Shown here: piece by piece, positions 37,643 to 46,177 of the stretch
Layout of the letters: each line of letters opens with the position of its first letter
How positions within the stretch are numbered: the first letter of the stretch is position 1
NCBI GenBank assembly: GCA_944382965.1
Contig: CALWOA010000017.1
Coordinates: forward strand, 1-54,984
Length of the DNA stretch: 54,984 nucleotides
Direction of reading: 5' to 3'
From: an uncultured Oscillospiraceae bacterium
Lineage (GTDB): Bacteria; Bacillota; Clostridia; Oscillospirales; Oscillospiraceae
Made by a program: the position numbers and the translations under genes
Notes under the pieces: model-generated
Told to the model about the DNA's origin: nothing
Seen by the model: only the letters and a program-made list of their open reading frames with translations
The model's database searches: none

Positions 37643-37689
37643 CTTAAAAAAGGTCCCCCTGGATGTTAAATATCCAGGGGGACTGTTTT
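37643..37689. terminator. Bidirectional terminator between unit A and the Ldh2-type gene
   Basis: A 12-bp perfect stem (37653-37664 with 37672-37683). The minus side has six T (from the AAAAAA at 37646-37652) and the plus side TGTTTT, so it ends both converging transcripts. Confidence 0.88.
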
Positions 37690-37735
37690 CGCAGCTATTT
37701 GCTGCAAAGAGAAGATGTGTGTGCGATCTTTGTTT

Positions 37736-38812
37736 TTATGGCACAAAGGTTAGTCCTAAAGATTGGGCAATGTTGATAATTTCCTGAACGGTTGCTTCTT
37801 GAAGGGGAATTCCGTGCATCAGCTTTTCCTCCTTTGAGATCCAAGCTTGCTCTCCGGGGGTGTAAATGCGATCGCAGCCGATGGCTTTTTCGCTATCGCG
37901 GATTTCTTGGAGATACTCGGAAAGAGATTCTTCCATTTTTGAAGCATCGCCAAACATACCGTAGTCAATAGCGGCGAAGAAATGGGATGTATGTTCCTCT
38001 CCAGAGCCATCTGCCATGTGGATGCAGGTGGGGCCGCCAGAGAGAATGGAACAGCAGATTTCACTTATTAAAGACAGACCATAGCCTTTGTGCCCGCCGT
38101 GAACCTTACCAAACCCACCGAGGGGAAGGATTCCGCCCATTTCTCTGGAACGGATTCTGCGACGCACTTCGCTGGGATCAGATTCCTCTTTGCCCTGTGC
38201 GTCGATTGCCCATTCGGAAGGGAGTTTCTTTCCTGCTTTTTCGTAAACTTCCATTTTGCCGTGGGTTACAACAGTGGTGGCGGCGTCAAACCAAAACGGA
38301 TAAGGATCGGCATACATAGCAAATGCCAGCGGATTTGTGCCAATCATCGGTCTGCGTCCAAAGGTAGGTACGCCGATCTGTTCTGTATTGGTAGTCGCGA
38401 TGCCGATCATGTGATGCGGAAGCGCCATGCTTGTATAATAGCCGGCGATACCAAAGTGGCTGGAGTTGCGGACGGCAACCATGCCGATACCGGTTTCCTT
38501 TGCTTTTCTTATGGCCAGATTCATGGCATAAGTACCAGAAATGTGCCCTAAACATTGATTCGCGTCGATGGTTGCGCTGACAGGCGTTTCTTTTACGATT
38601 TCGATATTTGGTTTGGTTACAACCTGTCCTTTGGTCAAACTGTTGTGGTAGCGAATCAGACGCTGTACACCATGGGACTCAATGCCAAACAAGTCGGCGG
38701 TTAAAAGAACGTCGGTAACAGTTTCGCTGTCCTCCAAAGAAAGTCCGTGGTGACAAAACATTTCTATAGAGAAATTTCGGATTTTGTTTACATTTACAAA
38801 TACATATGACAT
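37736..38812 (-). CDS. Ldh2-family malate/lactate/ureidoglycolate-type dehydrogenase
   Basis: A 358-aa NAD(P)-dependent dehydrogenase of the Ldh2/MDG1 fold. The catalytic His is in RNSSHFGIAGYY, with GTNPLAF and HKGYGLSLISEICC as further signatures. Members oxidise 2-hydroxy acids or reduce cyclic imines such as pyrroline-2-carboxylate. It is the only catabolic gene of the island read on the minus strand, with its own promoter and operator. ATG 38810-38812 is 8 bases after AGGAGG; the longer upstream frame starts within the ribosome site area and is unlikely. Confidence 0.9.
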   Translation of the reverse strand: MSYVFVNVNKIRNFSIEMFCHHGLSLEDSETVTDVLLTADLFGIESHGVQRLIRYHNSLTKGQVVTKPNIEIVKETPVSATIDANQCLGHISGTYAMNLAIRKAKETGIGMVAVRNSSHFGIAGYYTSMALPHHMIGIATTNTEQIGVPTFGRRPMIGTNPLAFAMYADPYPFWFDAATTVVTHGKMEVYEKAGKKLPSEWAIDAQGKEESDPSEVRRRIRSREMGGILPLGGFGKVHGGHKGYGLSLISEICCSILSGGPTCIHMADGSGEEHTSHFFAAIDYGMFGDASKMEESLSEYLQEIRDSEKAIGCDRIYTPGEQAWISKEEKLMHGIPLQEATVQEIINIAQSLGLTFVP

Positions 38813-38835
38813 TTTATGCACCTCCTGATTTTGCA

Positions 38836-38864
38836 ATTATAGCACATGAAAAGTGATTATGGAA
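38836..38864 (-). promoter_or_regulatory. Promoter of the Ldh2-type gene
   Basis: On the minus strand the extended -10 box TGCTATAAT (TATAAT at 38836-38841) is strong and the -35 box TTCCAT (38859-38864) weak. Confidence 0.6.
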
Positions 38865-38876
38865 TCGGTAAACAAC
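38860..38876. promoter_or_regulatory. Operator-like element at the Ldh2 promoter
   Basis: TGGAATCGGTAAACAAC overlaps the -35 region. It shares AATCGGT with the element at 39049 and 13 of 17 bases with that at 28718. Confidence 0.5.
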
Positions 38877-39046
38877 TGGAATTATGCAACAAAAAATTAA
38901 TATAAAAATTGTACACAATGATAAAACAATAGTTTTTTTGCATATTTTCTGAAAGAAAAAGCAAAAAAAGATTAAAATTTGTGACATTTATTGACAAATA
39001 TGCGAGAACTTAAATTTCACATAACTATGGATAAGAAAAACTGTTA

Positions 39047-39075
39047 TTGAAATCGGTTTCGTAATATGCTATAAT
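39047..39075 (+). promoter_or_regulatory. Promoter of catabolic unit B
   Basis: TTGAAA (39047-39052), 17 bases, TATAAT (39070-39075). Confidence 0.8.
39049..39060. promoter_or_regulatory. LacI-type operator at the unit B promoter
   Basis: GAAATCGGTTTC, a near-perfect palindrome with a central CG, overlaps the -35 box. It is the best operator candidate of the set. Confidence 0.65.
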
Positions 39076-39187
39076 GCAACCAGTGAAAAGCAACAGAATA
39101 CAACAGCTTGCTACAAGTAAAATTGTGGATTCTGTGAGATTTCACACCGAAAAAACGGCAAATTCAAATTAAAAAGGAGAATGAAAA

Positions 39188-40390
39188 ATGAAAAAGCTAA
39201 CCGCCCTGTTGACTGTTCTTGCTTTGCTCGCTTGCCTACTGGCAGGCTGTGCCGGTGAAGCGGAACCCTCTGAAACTGTCGCAGCTTCTGCGAATGCTGG
39301 AGAGACTGGCGCTGTTTCAACAAACAAAGAGCCAATTAAAGTTGGCGTGCTGGCACCGTTAACCGGTACCATGGCTGAGTTCGGTAAGACATACGAAGTT
39401 GCTATGACAATGGCTGCTGAAGATATCAATGAGGCGGGCGGCATTAACGGTCGGGAACTGGTCCTCCAGTTTGAGGATTCGAAGGGCGACCAGAATCAGT
39501 CTGCTGAGCTGGCATCCAAATTTGCCGATGACGATGAGGTCGTTGCAATCCTTGGCGATTTCTCTTCTGGCTGCGCAATGGCAGCAGCTCCCATCTGCGA
39601 TGAAGAAGGCATTGTCCTCCTTTCTCCCACAGCTTCTAACCCAGACTTCGCTGTTATGAGTGATTGGGCTTTCCAGATCGCCGGTTTGGCCAGCTACGAA
39701 GGTTCTTATGCGGCAACGTATGAAGTGGGTAAATATGCAGGCGCAAAGAATGTGGCCATTTTCTACATGAATACGGACTTCGGCGCATCTATTGTCGATA
39801 GCTTTATCCCTGCTGCAGAGGCTGCGGGAATGAATATTGTTTTCTGCGAAGGCTATGCAGATACGGAAAGCGACTTCTCTGCGCTGATCACCAAGGCAAA
39901 AGCAGCAGAACCGGATCATGTCATGATCGTTGATCAGACCAGCATTTCGAATGTTATCAACCAGATTCGCGGAAGTGGCTGGGATGTTCCCATCACAATG
40001 CTTGGACCTTCCACTTCCCAGCAGGTTATTGATTTGTGCGGCGAGAATTGCGAAGGTATCTTAACGACTGTGTCCGTTTATTACGCAGAATCTGACCCCG
40101 CTGCCTACGCATTTGCACAAGAATTTGCAGAGCGTGCCGGATTTGGTGCCACTGTGATGGCAGGCTTTGCGTATGATGGTGTTATTATTTTGGCAGAGGC
40201 TATTGAGGCTTGCGGTGATAACATTACCCGTGAGGCAATTCGGGATAACCTTTATCTGACGGATGATACTTATTTGACAGGACCCATTAAATTCTCTGAA
40301 AACGGTGACATTGTCAGAAAGTATCTGATCTGTGAAATTGTTGACGGTGAATATGTGATCCGCTGTGGTTATGATTATGATGCAGAGTAA
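39188..40390 (+). CDS. livJ: Liv-type ABC transporter substrate-binding lipoprotein
   Basis: A 400-aa exported lipoprotein: a signal peptide ends in the lipobox LLAGC (Cys about 21), then an acidic linker, then a type I periplasmic binding fold (VGVLAPLTGTMAEFGKTYE, GDFSSGCAMAAAPICDEEGI). The family binds branched-chain amino acids, short amides or aromatic and other small organic acids. It brings in the island's substrate together with the four genes after it. A stem-loop after the stop may protect or over-express this first cistron. Confidence 0.92.
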   Translation: MKKLTALLTVLALLACLLAGCAGEAEPSETVAASANAGETGAVSTNKEPIKVGVLAPLTGTMAEFGKTYEVAMTMAAEDINEAGGINGRELVLQFEDSKGDQNQSAELASKFADDDEVVAILGDFSSGCAMAAAPICDEEGIVLLSPTASNPDFAVMSDWAFQIAGLASYEGSYAATYEVGKYAGAKNVAIFYMNTDFGASIVDSFIPAAEAAGMNIVFCEGYADTESDFSALITKAKAAEPDHVMIVDQTSISNVINQIRGSGWDVPITMLGPSTSQQVIDLCGENCEGILTTVSVYYAESDPAAYAFAQEFAERAGFGATVMAGFAYDGVIILAEAIEACGDNITREAIRDNLYLTDDTYLTGPIKFSENGDIVRKYLICEIVDGEYVIRCGYDYDAE

Positions 40391-40427
40391 TTACAGCTGG
40401 TTTGTTTCTAGATTATGAGTTAGCGGC

Positions 40428-40462
40428 AATACCATGTGTTGTATTGTGCAACACATGGTATT
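40428..40462 (+). terminator. Intercistronic hairpin between livJ and livH
   Basis: A perfect 14-bp stem (40428-40441 and 40449-40462) with a 7-base loop and a pyrimidine-rich tail (TTGCTCTCTTC). It looks like a partial terminator or 3'-end stabiliser that gives more binding protein than permease. Confidence 0.75.
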
Positions 40463-40492
40463 TGCTCTCTTCAGCAACTTTTGGAGGTCAAC

Positions 40493-41368
40493 ATGGAATA
40501 CATAAGTAACCAACTGATTAATGGTATTTGTCAGGGGTCAATTTATGCATTGATGGCAATCGGCTACTCAGTTGTTGTGGGTATTACCGGCATGGTTACC
40601 TTCACTCATGGAGAGGTTATGATGCTTGGTGCGTTTGCCGCTTACTATACCTTCCTTTGGGCCGGAAATAACCTTCTGCTTGGAATATTTGCTGCATTTG
40701 CTGCATCCTGGCTGGTAGGTATGGCAGTTTATAAGGTGTGTTACGAGCATTTTTTTGATGCTCCCAGACATATTTCCCTGATTTGTACTGTTGGATTTAG
40801 CATGCTGATTAAAAACTTGGCTCAAATTATTTTCGGAGCAAATCGCATGCCTATGCTGAACATTATCGATAATCGGGTGTACCAAATTGGACCCGTTAGC
40901 ATCAATTTGCTGCAGATTGTAATTTTAGCTGTCGTTATAGTGTTGGCAACGGTTTTGTCGCTGTTCTTGAACAAAACAAAAGGCGGTATCGTACTGCGGG
41001 CGATTAGTCAAGAAAAAACTGCGGCATATATGGTGGGAATTAACGTTCGATCCACTGCAATGGTGGGCAACTGTATTGGCTGCGGCATCGGCGGCGTAGC
41101 AGGTATGCTGATGGCAATTTATTATCAGACTTGCTATGCAACCATGGGCGGTACAATGAGTATGAAAGCCTTCTCTTCTTCGGTTTTGGGCGGCATGACG
41201 GATGTACGTCTATCTGCCGTAGGTGGTCTGTGTATTGGCGTTATTGAAAATCTGGGCATTACGTTCTCCAGCGCAAACTTCCGTGATGCCTTTGCATTTT
41301 GCTTCCTGATTTTGGTTTTGATCATCAGACCTCAGGGGTTTGCAGTTAAGAAGGGGGCGCGGCCATAA
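40493..41368 (+). CDS. livH: Liv-type ABC transporter permease, LivH
   Basis: A 291-aa integral membrane protein with about eight hydrophobic segments. The start NGICQGSIYALMAIGYSVVVG and MVTFTHGEVMMLGAFAAYY are characteristic of LivH. ATG 40493 follows TTGGAGG by 5 bases; the longer frame upstream runs through the hairpin. The stop overlaps the livM start (TAATG). Confidence 0.93.
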   Translation: MEYISNQLINGICQGSIYALMAIGYSVVVGITGMVTFTHGEVMMLGAFAAYYTFLWAGNNLLLGIFAAFAASWLVGMAVYKVCYEHFFDAPRHISLICTVGFSMLIKNLAQIIFGANRMPMLNIIDNRVYQIGPVSINLLQIVILAVVIVLATVLSLFLNKTKGGIVLRAISQEKTAAYMVGINVRSTAMVGNCIGCGIGGVAGMLMAIYYQTCYATMGGTMSMKAFSSSVLGGMTDVRLSAVGGLCIGVIENLGITFSSANFRDAFAFCFLILVLIIRPQGFAVKKGARP

Positions 41369-42372
41369 TGAATAGACTGAAGGAATATGTAAAAAAGAAT
41401 CAGAAAATGATTTTGATTCTGATACTGGCGTTTGCAGTTGTGTTCCCGTTGCTTGGTTTCGAAAAGTCGACCATTCGTATCTTTTGCCGTATTCTGATGT
41501 ACATGACATTGGCTGGGTCCTTGAATATTACCAACGGTTACAGTGGACAGACATCGTTGGGACATGCGGGATTTTTCTGTGTAGGAGCCTATACTGCGGC
41601 GATAATTACAACGCGTTTTGAAGTGAGTTTTTGGCCAATTATGATTTTGGCGGGTATTTTTGCTGCAGTGGTTGGCTTGATTATTAGCGTGCCAACAATT
41701 CGCCTAAAAGGAATCTACCTGTCCATCATTACTTTGGGTGCTTCTGAGGTAATTCGGATTCTGGCCCTGAATTGGCAGAGTCTCACAGGAGGATCCTTTG
41801 GCATTAAAGGTATTCCTCGCCCGGTATTCTTTGGATTCGAGTTTGACTCGCCTCTGAAATTCTATTATTTGTTTTTGGGAATTGCGCTGATTTTCCTTTT
41901 TGTAAGCCATCGAGTCATTAACTCTCGCGTCGGAAGAAGCTGGATGTCTATTCGCGAGAATGAGTTGGCAGCAAAATCATTAGGCGTGGAATGTTCTGCC
42001 GCAAAAATGATGAACTTTGCATTCGGCGCTTTCTGGGCTGGTATTATTGGCGCTGTTTATGCTGTTTATGTACAGTATATTGATTCTGCCGTATTTACGC
42101 TGGATGAAGGCTTCAATATCATGAGCATGGTCATCATTGGCGGCCAAGGAACACTTGTAGGTCCTCTGGTTGGATCGGTGGTTGTGAACGGACTAACAGA
42201 AGTACTGCGACCTATTGGTGTGTGGCGTTTCGTTATGTATGCAGCACTCATTATTGTAATGATGTGGTTCCGTCCCCAGGGCCTAATGGGTGCGTCAAAC
42301 AGTATACTTGCTGGTGGCAAAGTGAAAATGAAAGCTACTGGAAAAGCCAAAAGAAAGGAGACTACCCCATGA
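41368..42372 (+). CDS. livM: Liv-type ABC transporter permease, LivM
   Basis: A 334-aa integral membrane protein with about nine hydrophobic segments. LNITNGYSGQTSLGHAGFF near residue 52 and RIRENELAAKSLGV-type cytosolic loop (SIRENELAAKSLG) are LivM signatures. It pairs with LivH to form the channel. It overlaps livG by 4 bases (ATGA). Confidence 0.93.
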   Translation: MNRLKEYVKKNQKMILILILAFAVVFPLLGFEKSTIRIFCRILMYMTLAGSLNITNGYSGQTSLGHAGFFCVGAYTAAIITTRFEVSFWPIMILAGIFAAVVGLIISVPTIRLKGIYLSIITLGASEVIRILALNWQSLTGGSFGIKGIPRPVFFGFEFDSPLKFYYLFLGIALIFLFVSHRVINSRVGRSWMSIRENELAAKSLGVECSAAKMMNFAFGAFWAGIIGAVYAVYVQYIDSAVFTLDEGFNIMSMVIIGGQGTLVGPLVGSVVVNGLTEVLRPIGVWRFVMYAALIIVMMWFRPQGLMGASNSILAGGKVKMKATGKAKRKETTP

Positions 42373-43166
42373 GTGAAATACTAAGAACAGAAGGTGTCTG
42401 CCGTTATTTTGGCGGTCTTAAGGCAGTGGAAGACGTAAGCATGCAAGTAAATTCTGGGGACATCTTTGGAATTATCGGTCCCAATGGTGCAGGCAAGACG
42501 ACATTTTTCAATGTTTGTTCCGGCATTTACAAGCCTACGAAAGGTAAAGTTATTTTTTGCGGACAGGATATCAGCGATCTATCTCAGGAGAGTATCAGCC
42601 GTGCTGGTGTGGGGCGGACTTTTCAGACCACGCAGCTGTTCCAGTTTATGTCTGTTTTGGAGAATGTAAAAATCGGCTGTCACATGGGCACGAAAACGAA
42701 GCTGGTAGATGCGATTTTTCATACCAAGACATACAAAGAGGATGAGGCATTTGCGGAGGAGAAGGCAGTCGAGACGCTTCGAAAGGCAGGACTGGAACAA
42801 TATGCGAATACTCTGGCGGGAAATCTTCCTTATGGTATCCAGAGACGTGTGGAAATTGCCCGTTCTTTGGCATCAGATCCCAAAATTCTGATGCTGGACG
42901 AGCCTGCTGCTGGTATGAACCGCCTGGAGACGGATGCATTGCGGGATTTTGTTGAGGAGCTTAATTCTCAGGGACAGACGATCTTGCTGATTGAGCATGA
43001 TATGAAGTTTGTAATGAATTGCTGCAACAGAATTATGGTTTTAAACTTTGGCAAGAAGATCTGCGAGGGAAGCCCGGACTATGTCAGCAATAATAAGGAA
43101 GTCCAAACTGCGTACTTTGGATCTGGTACATTCGGGAAGGAGGCTGCAAAATATGCTGAAAATTGA
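42369..43166 (+). CDS. livG: Liv-type ABC transporter ATPase, LivG
   Basis: A 265-aa ATPase with Walker A GPNGAGKTT (about 38-46), ABC signature LPYGIQRRVEIARSL (the LivG form of LSGGQ), Walker B ILMLDEPAAGMN and switch His in LIEHDMKFV. It drives uptake with LivF. The start ATG 42369 overlaps the livM stop. Confidence 0.94.
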   Translation: MSEILRTEGVCRYFGGLKAVEDVSMQVNSGDIFGIIGPNGAGKTTFFNVCSGIYKPTKGKVIFCGQDISDLSQESISRAGVGRTFQTTQLFQFMSVLENVKIGCHMGTKTKLVDAIFHTKTYKEDEAFAEEKAVETLRKAGLEQYANTLAGNLPYGIQRRVEIARSLASDPKILMLDEPAAGMNRLETDALRDFVEELNSQGQTILLIEHDMKFVMNCCNRIMVLNFGKKICEGSPDYVSNNKEVQTAYFGSGTFGKEAAKYAEN

Positions 43167-43863
43167 AAATTTAAAGGTCAATTACGGCTACATTCAGGCT
43201 CTTGAGGATATTAGTTTCCAAGTCAAGGAAAAGGAAATTGTAACGCTTATTGGCAGCAATGGAGCAGGGAAGAGCACAACATTGATGGCAATTTCGGGTT
43301 TGGTTGACAAGACCGGAGGTAAGATTACCTTCGATGGTCAGGATATTACACATATGCGTCCGGAAAGAATTGTTCATTTAGGAATTGCCCATGTACCGGA
43401 AGGTCGCCGTATTTTTCCATCATTGACGGTTTATGAAAATCTACTCACTGGCACGATGGGAAATAGAAAACTCACAAAACAGCGGCAGAAGGAATTGCTG
43501 GAGGAACAGTACGAGCTATTTCCCCGGCTTCGCGAACGCCTGAATCAGGTGGGAGGCAGTTTGTCCGGTGGTGAGCAGCAGATGCTGGCTGTTGCGCGCG
43601 GCCTGATGATGGACCCGAAAATGATTATGCTGGATGAGCCTTCTTTGGGTTTGGCGCCAATTGTGGTGGAAGAAATTTTCAATATGATCGTTCGGATACG
43701 AGATATGGGAAAAACGGTTCTCCTGATTGAACAAAATGCGTCAATGGCGCTGGCTATTGCGGACAGAGGGTATGTTTTGGTAAACGGAAATGTACACCTC
43801 AGCGGATCCAGTAAAGAACTTCTCTCTAATGAAGAGGTAAAGAAAGCGTACCTGGGGGCTTAG
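43153..43863 (+). CDS. livF: Liv-type ABC transporter ATPase, LivF
   Basis: A 236-aa ATPase with Walker A GSNGAGKST (about 37-45), signature LSGGEQQMLAVARGL, Walker B MIMLDEPSLGLAP and switch region LIEQNASMAL. It overlaps livG by 14 bases; the ribosome site GGGAAGGAGG lies inside livG. It completes the importer. Confidence 0.94.
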   Translation: MLKIENLKVNYGYIQALEDISFQVKEKEIVTLIGSNGAGKSTTLMAISGLVDKTGGKITFDGQDITHMRPERIVHLGIAHVPEGRRIFPSLTVYENLLTGTMGNRKLTKQRQKELLEEQYELFPRLRERLNQVGGSLSGGEQQMLAVARGLMMDPKMIMLDEPSLGLAPIVVEEIFNMIVRIRDMGKTVLLIEQNASMALAIADRGYVLVNGNVHLSGSSKELLSNEEVKKAYLGA

Positions 43864-43883
43864 ATTTCCTTTACATATGGTTA

Positions 43884-43896
43884 ATAAACGGTTGAA
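43884..43896. promoter_or_regulatory. Weak operator-like element after livF
   Basis: ATAAACGGTTGAA shares AAACGGTT with the unit A operator. It lies in the 86-base gap before the FluG-like gene, where TTGAAC (43903-43908) and TGTAAT (43928-43933), spaced by 19, could be a weak internal promoter. Confidence 0.3.
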
Positions 43897-43949
43897 AGTG
43901 CATTGAACAACTGAGTTCTCCTTTTGCTGTAATACCCCCTCTAAAACCT

Positions 43950-45176
43950 ATGGCATTGCTGCACCGCGCAACTTGGTGGAGCAATTATGACGATGAGGTG
44001 ACAGACGTGTATGACTATTTAAAAACGGTTCCTCTGATTGACACCCATGTACACCGGGTTCATCCCAGTCGTGAACCAGAATTTGGTCAAATTGCCGGAG
44101 GCTATATTCCGGGACCTGGACAGGAGAAACATGCCCGCCAGACGCTGCTGTATGGGATGATCATGCGGGAGTTGGGAAAATACTATGGAATGCCAGCAGA
44201 ATCAACGCTTGAGCAGATTGAGCAGGAAAGACATCGACGTTTTTGGCTAGATCCAGTGAGCTACATGAAAAATCTGTATGCGCAGGGAAACGTAGCCATG
44301 TATTGTTTTGAGATTGGCAGTCCGCTGCGAGGAAAAGCGTTCACGGAAGAAGAAATCGCTTATTTCAATGAGGCTATCCCAAATGAAAAAAGATGCTGTA
44401 TCGTTCGTATTGAGCGGTCGGTAGATGAAACTTTGGAAAAAGGTTTGCCTTTTCCGGAATTCCTGGATGTTTTTGAAAAGGATTTATGTAAACGGATTGA
44501 GCAAGAACAGGCCATAGCGTTAAAATCTTCTATTGCGTATTATGGCGGATTAAATTTTGTATTTGCGTCTGATAAGGCTGCCAGTCAAGCGTATGAAAAA
44601 ATACGAAACAGGATTGGAACTGAAGAAGATGAAAAAATATTGTACGCATATACACTGATGATTGGTGTGGAAGTGGCGGTTCGCTATGAAATTCCCATCC
44701 AAATCCATACAGGCGCCGGCGGCGGCAGCTATCTTGATTTTAAGAGTTTCAATCCAATCGGGATGACGGATTTCTTTCGGGATAGTCGGATTTTGAACCG
44801 TGCAAGAATTGTTTTGCTTCATGGCGGTCACCCTCATGAAGAAGATGTATCTTTCCTCACAGCGCAGTACTCTAATGTTTACGCAGATTGCAGCGGTACA
44901 TTTTTCTTGTGCAGCCTTAATGGTGTAAATCGGCTGCGCGCACTGATGGAACGTACACCTATGGACAAACTGATGTATGGATCAGACGGCGTTATGGTTC
45001 CAGAAACCTCTTGGTTTGCTGCGGGGTATTTTCGTAGGCTTTTAGCCACCACTTTGAATCAGCTGATTCATGAGGGAATTGTAGATGAAGTACGGGCACA
45101 AGCGATTGGAAAGATGATCCTGTATGACAATGCAATAAACTGTTATTCTAAGCTGAAGCAGAGATTGAAAGGTTAA
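43950..45176 (+). CDS. FluG/amidohydrolase-2 family hydrolase
   Basis: A 408-aa TIM-barrel amidohydrolase. Metal ligands appear in IDTHVHRVHP (about 30-39), IQIHTGAGGG, LLHGGHPHEED and YGSDG (about 348). This is the nodulin/FluG-type group, often linked to breakdown of gamma-glutamyl or aromatic amides. The ATG at 43950 has no good ribosome site. GTG at 44007 (residue 20) has GAGGTG before it and may be the true start; the active site is intact either way. It opens the enzyme part of unit B. Confidence 0.78.
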   Translation: MALLHRATWWSNYDDEVTDVYDYLKTVPLIDTHVHRVHPSREPEFGQIAGGYIPGPGQEKHARQTLLYGMIMRELGKYYGMPAESTLEQIEQERHRRFWLDPVSYMKNLYAQGNVAMYCFEIGSPLRGKAFTEEEIAYFNEAIPNEKRCCIVRIERSVDETLEKGLPFPEFLDVFEKDLCKRIEQEQAIALKSSIAYYGGLNFVFASDKAASQAYEKIRNRIGTEEDEKILYAYTLMIGVEVAVRYEIPIQIHTGAGGGSYLDFKSFNPIGMTDFFRDSRILNRARIVLLHGGHPHEEDVSFLTAQYSNVYADCSGTFFLCSLNGVNRLRALMERTPMDKLMYGSDGVMVPETSWFAAGYFRRLLATTLNQLIHEGIVDEVRAQAIGKMILYDNAINCYSKLKQRLKG

Positions 45177-46148
45177 ATGGGTGAAAAAATGAAGACAGTA
45201 TCCCAGAGAATACATGAATGTGCAGTTGTTCCTGTTGTGGTGCTTGATGAGGCAGAACGAGCGGTTCCAACAGCGAGAGCTTTACTTGCTGGTGGTATTG
45301 ATGTAATGGAAATTACGTTCAGAACGGAAGCAGCGGCGGAGAGTATCCGAAAGGTTTCGGAAGATTGCCCGGATATGTTGGTTGGAGCGGGTACCGTATG
45401 CAGCGTTCATCAATGTGAGACCGCAGTAGAGGCGGGGGCAAAGTTTATTGTATCCCCGGGGCTAAGTCAAGATGTGGTCCGGTGGTGCTTAGAACGCGAT
45501 ATCACAGTGCTGCCTGGTTGTGTTACACCTTCAGAGATTATGACTGCTATGGCTATGGGATTGAAGGTAGTGAAGTTCTTCCCTGCAAATATTTATGGAG
45601 GCTTGGCTGCCATGAAAAGCTTGGCTGCACCTTTTGTGGGAATCCGCTTTATGCCCACTGGCGGTGTCAGCGTGCAAAACGTAGGAGAATTTGTCGCTGC
45701 CCCATTTGTTCATGCGGTCGGCGGCAGCTGGGTTTGCAGTAAAGCTGATATTGCTGAGGGAAACTATGAAAAGATTTCACGGTTGTGCCGAGAAGCCAGA
45801 AGTGCAGCATTAGGGTTTGAGGTAGCGCATATTGGGATTAATGCGATGGACGCCGAGGCAGCTTCGGAGTTGTCGCAGCAGCTCAAGGATGCTTTCAGTT
45901 TCCCTGAAAAAGAGGGAAATAGTTCTGTTTTTTCCTCTACCGAGATTGAAATAATGAAAAAACCATACTTAGGTGAGAAAGGACACATCGCGATCCGCAC
46001 AAACAATGTTGAAATTGCGGTGGCGGAACTTGAGAAAAAGGGGTATGTGATTCAGAAGGATACAACCAAGTATAAAAACAATCGGATTACGGCTGTTTAT
46101 TTGAAGCAAGAATTTGGTGGCTTTGCTGTCCATTTGCTGCAGAAGTAA
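45177..46148 (+). CDS. KDPG/KHG aldolase with VOC-like C-terminal domain
   Basis: A 323-aa protein. Residues 1-215 are a 2-keto-3-deoxy-6-phosphogluconate (or 4-hydroxy-2-oxoglutarate) aldolase: Glu in VMEITFRTEAA, GAGTVCS, and the Schiff-base Lys in LKVVKFFPANIYGG (about 135). The last 100 residues (GHIAIRTNNVEIAVAELEKKGY, ending GGFAVHLLQ) look like half of a VOC/glyoxalase fold, an extra domain found in some Clostridia homologues. It would cleave the phosphorylated acid made by the adjacent kinase to pyruvate and a triose. ATG 45177 abuts the previous stop; ATG 45189 is an alternative. Confidence 0.88.
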   Translation: MGEKMKTVSQRIHECAVVPVVVLDEAERAVPTARALLAGGIDVMEITFRTEAAAESIRKVSEDCPDMLVGAGTVCSVHQCETAVEAGAKFIVSPGLSQDVVRWCLERDITVLPGCVTPSEIMTAMAMGLKVVKFFPANIYGGLAAMKSLAAPFVGIRFMPTGGVSVQNVGEFVAAPFVHAVGGSWVCSKADIAEGNYEKISRLCREARSAALGFEVAHIGINAMDAEAASELSQQLKDAFSFPEKEGNSSVFSSTEIEIMKKPYLGEKGHIAIRTNNVEIAVAELEKKGYVIQKDTTKYKNNRITAVYLKQEFGGFAVHLLQK

Positions 46149-46177
46149 AACATAATAATGGGGAGATGAAACATTTT

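Larger units (their letters stand above)
38813..39187. other. Divergent regulatory region of the second catabolic unit
   Basis: A 375-base A/T-rich gene-free stretch between the Ldh2-type gene (minus) and livJ (plus). It holds one promoter and one operator-like element for each direction. Confidence 0.7.
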
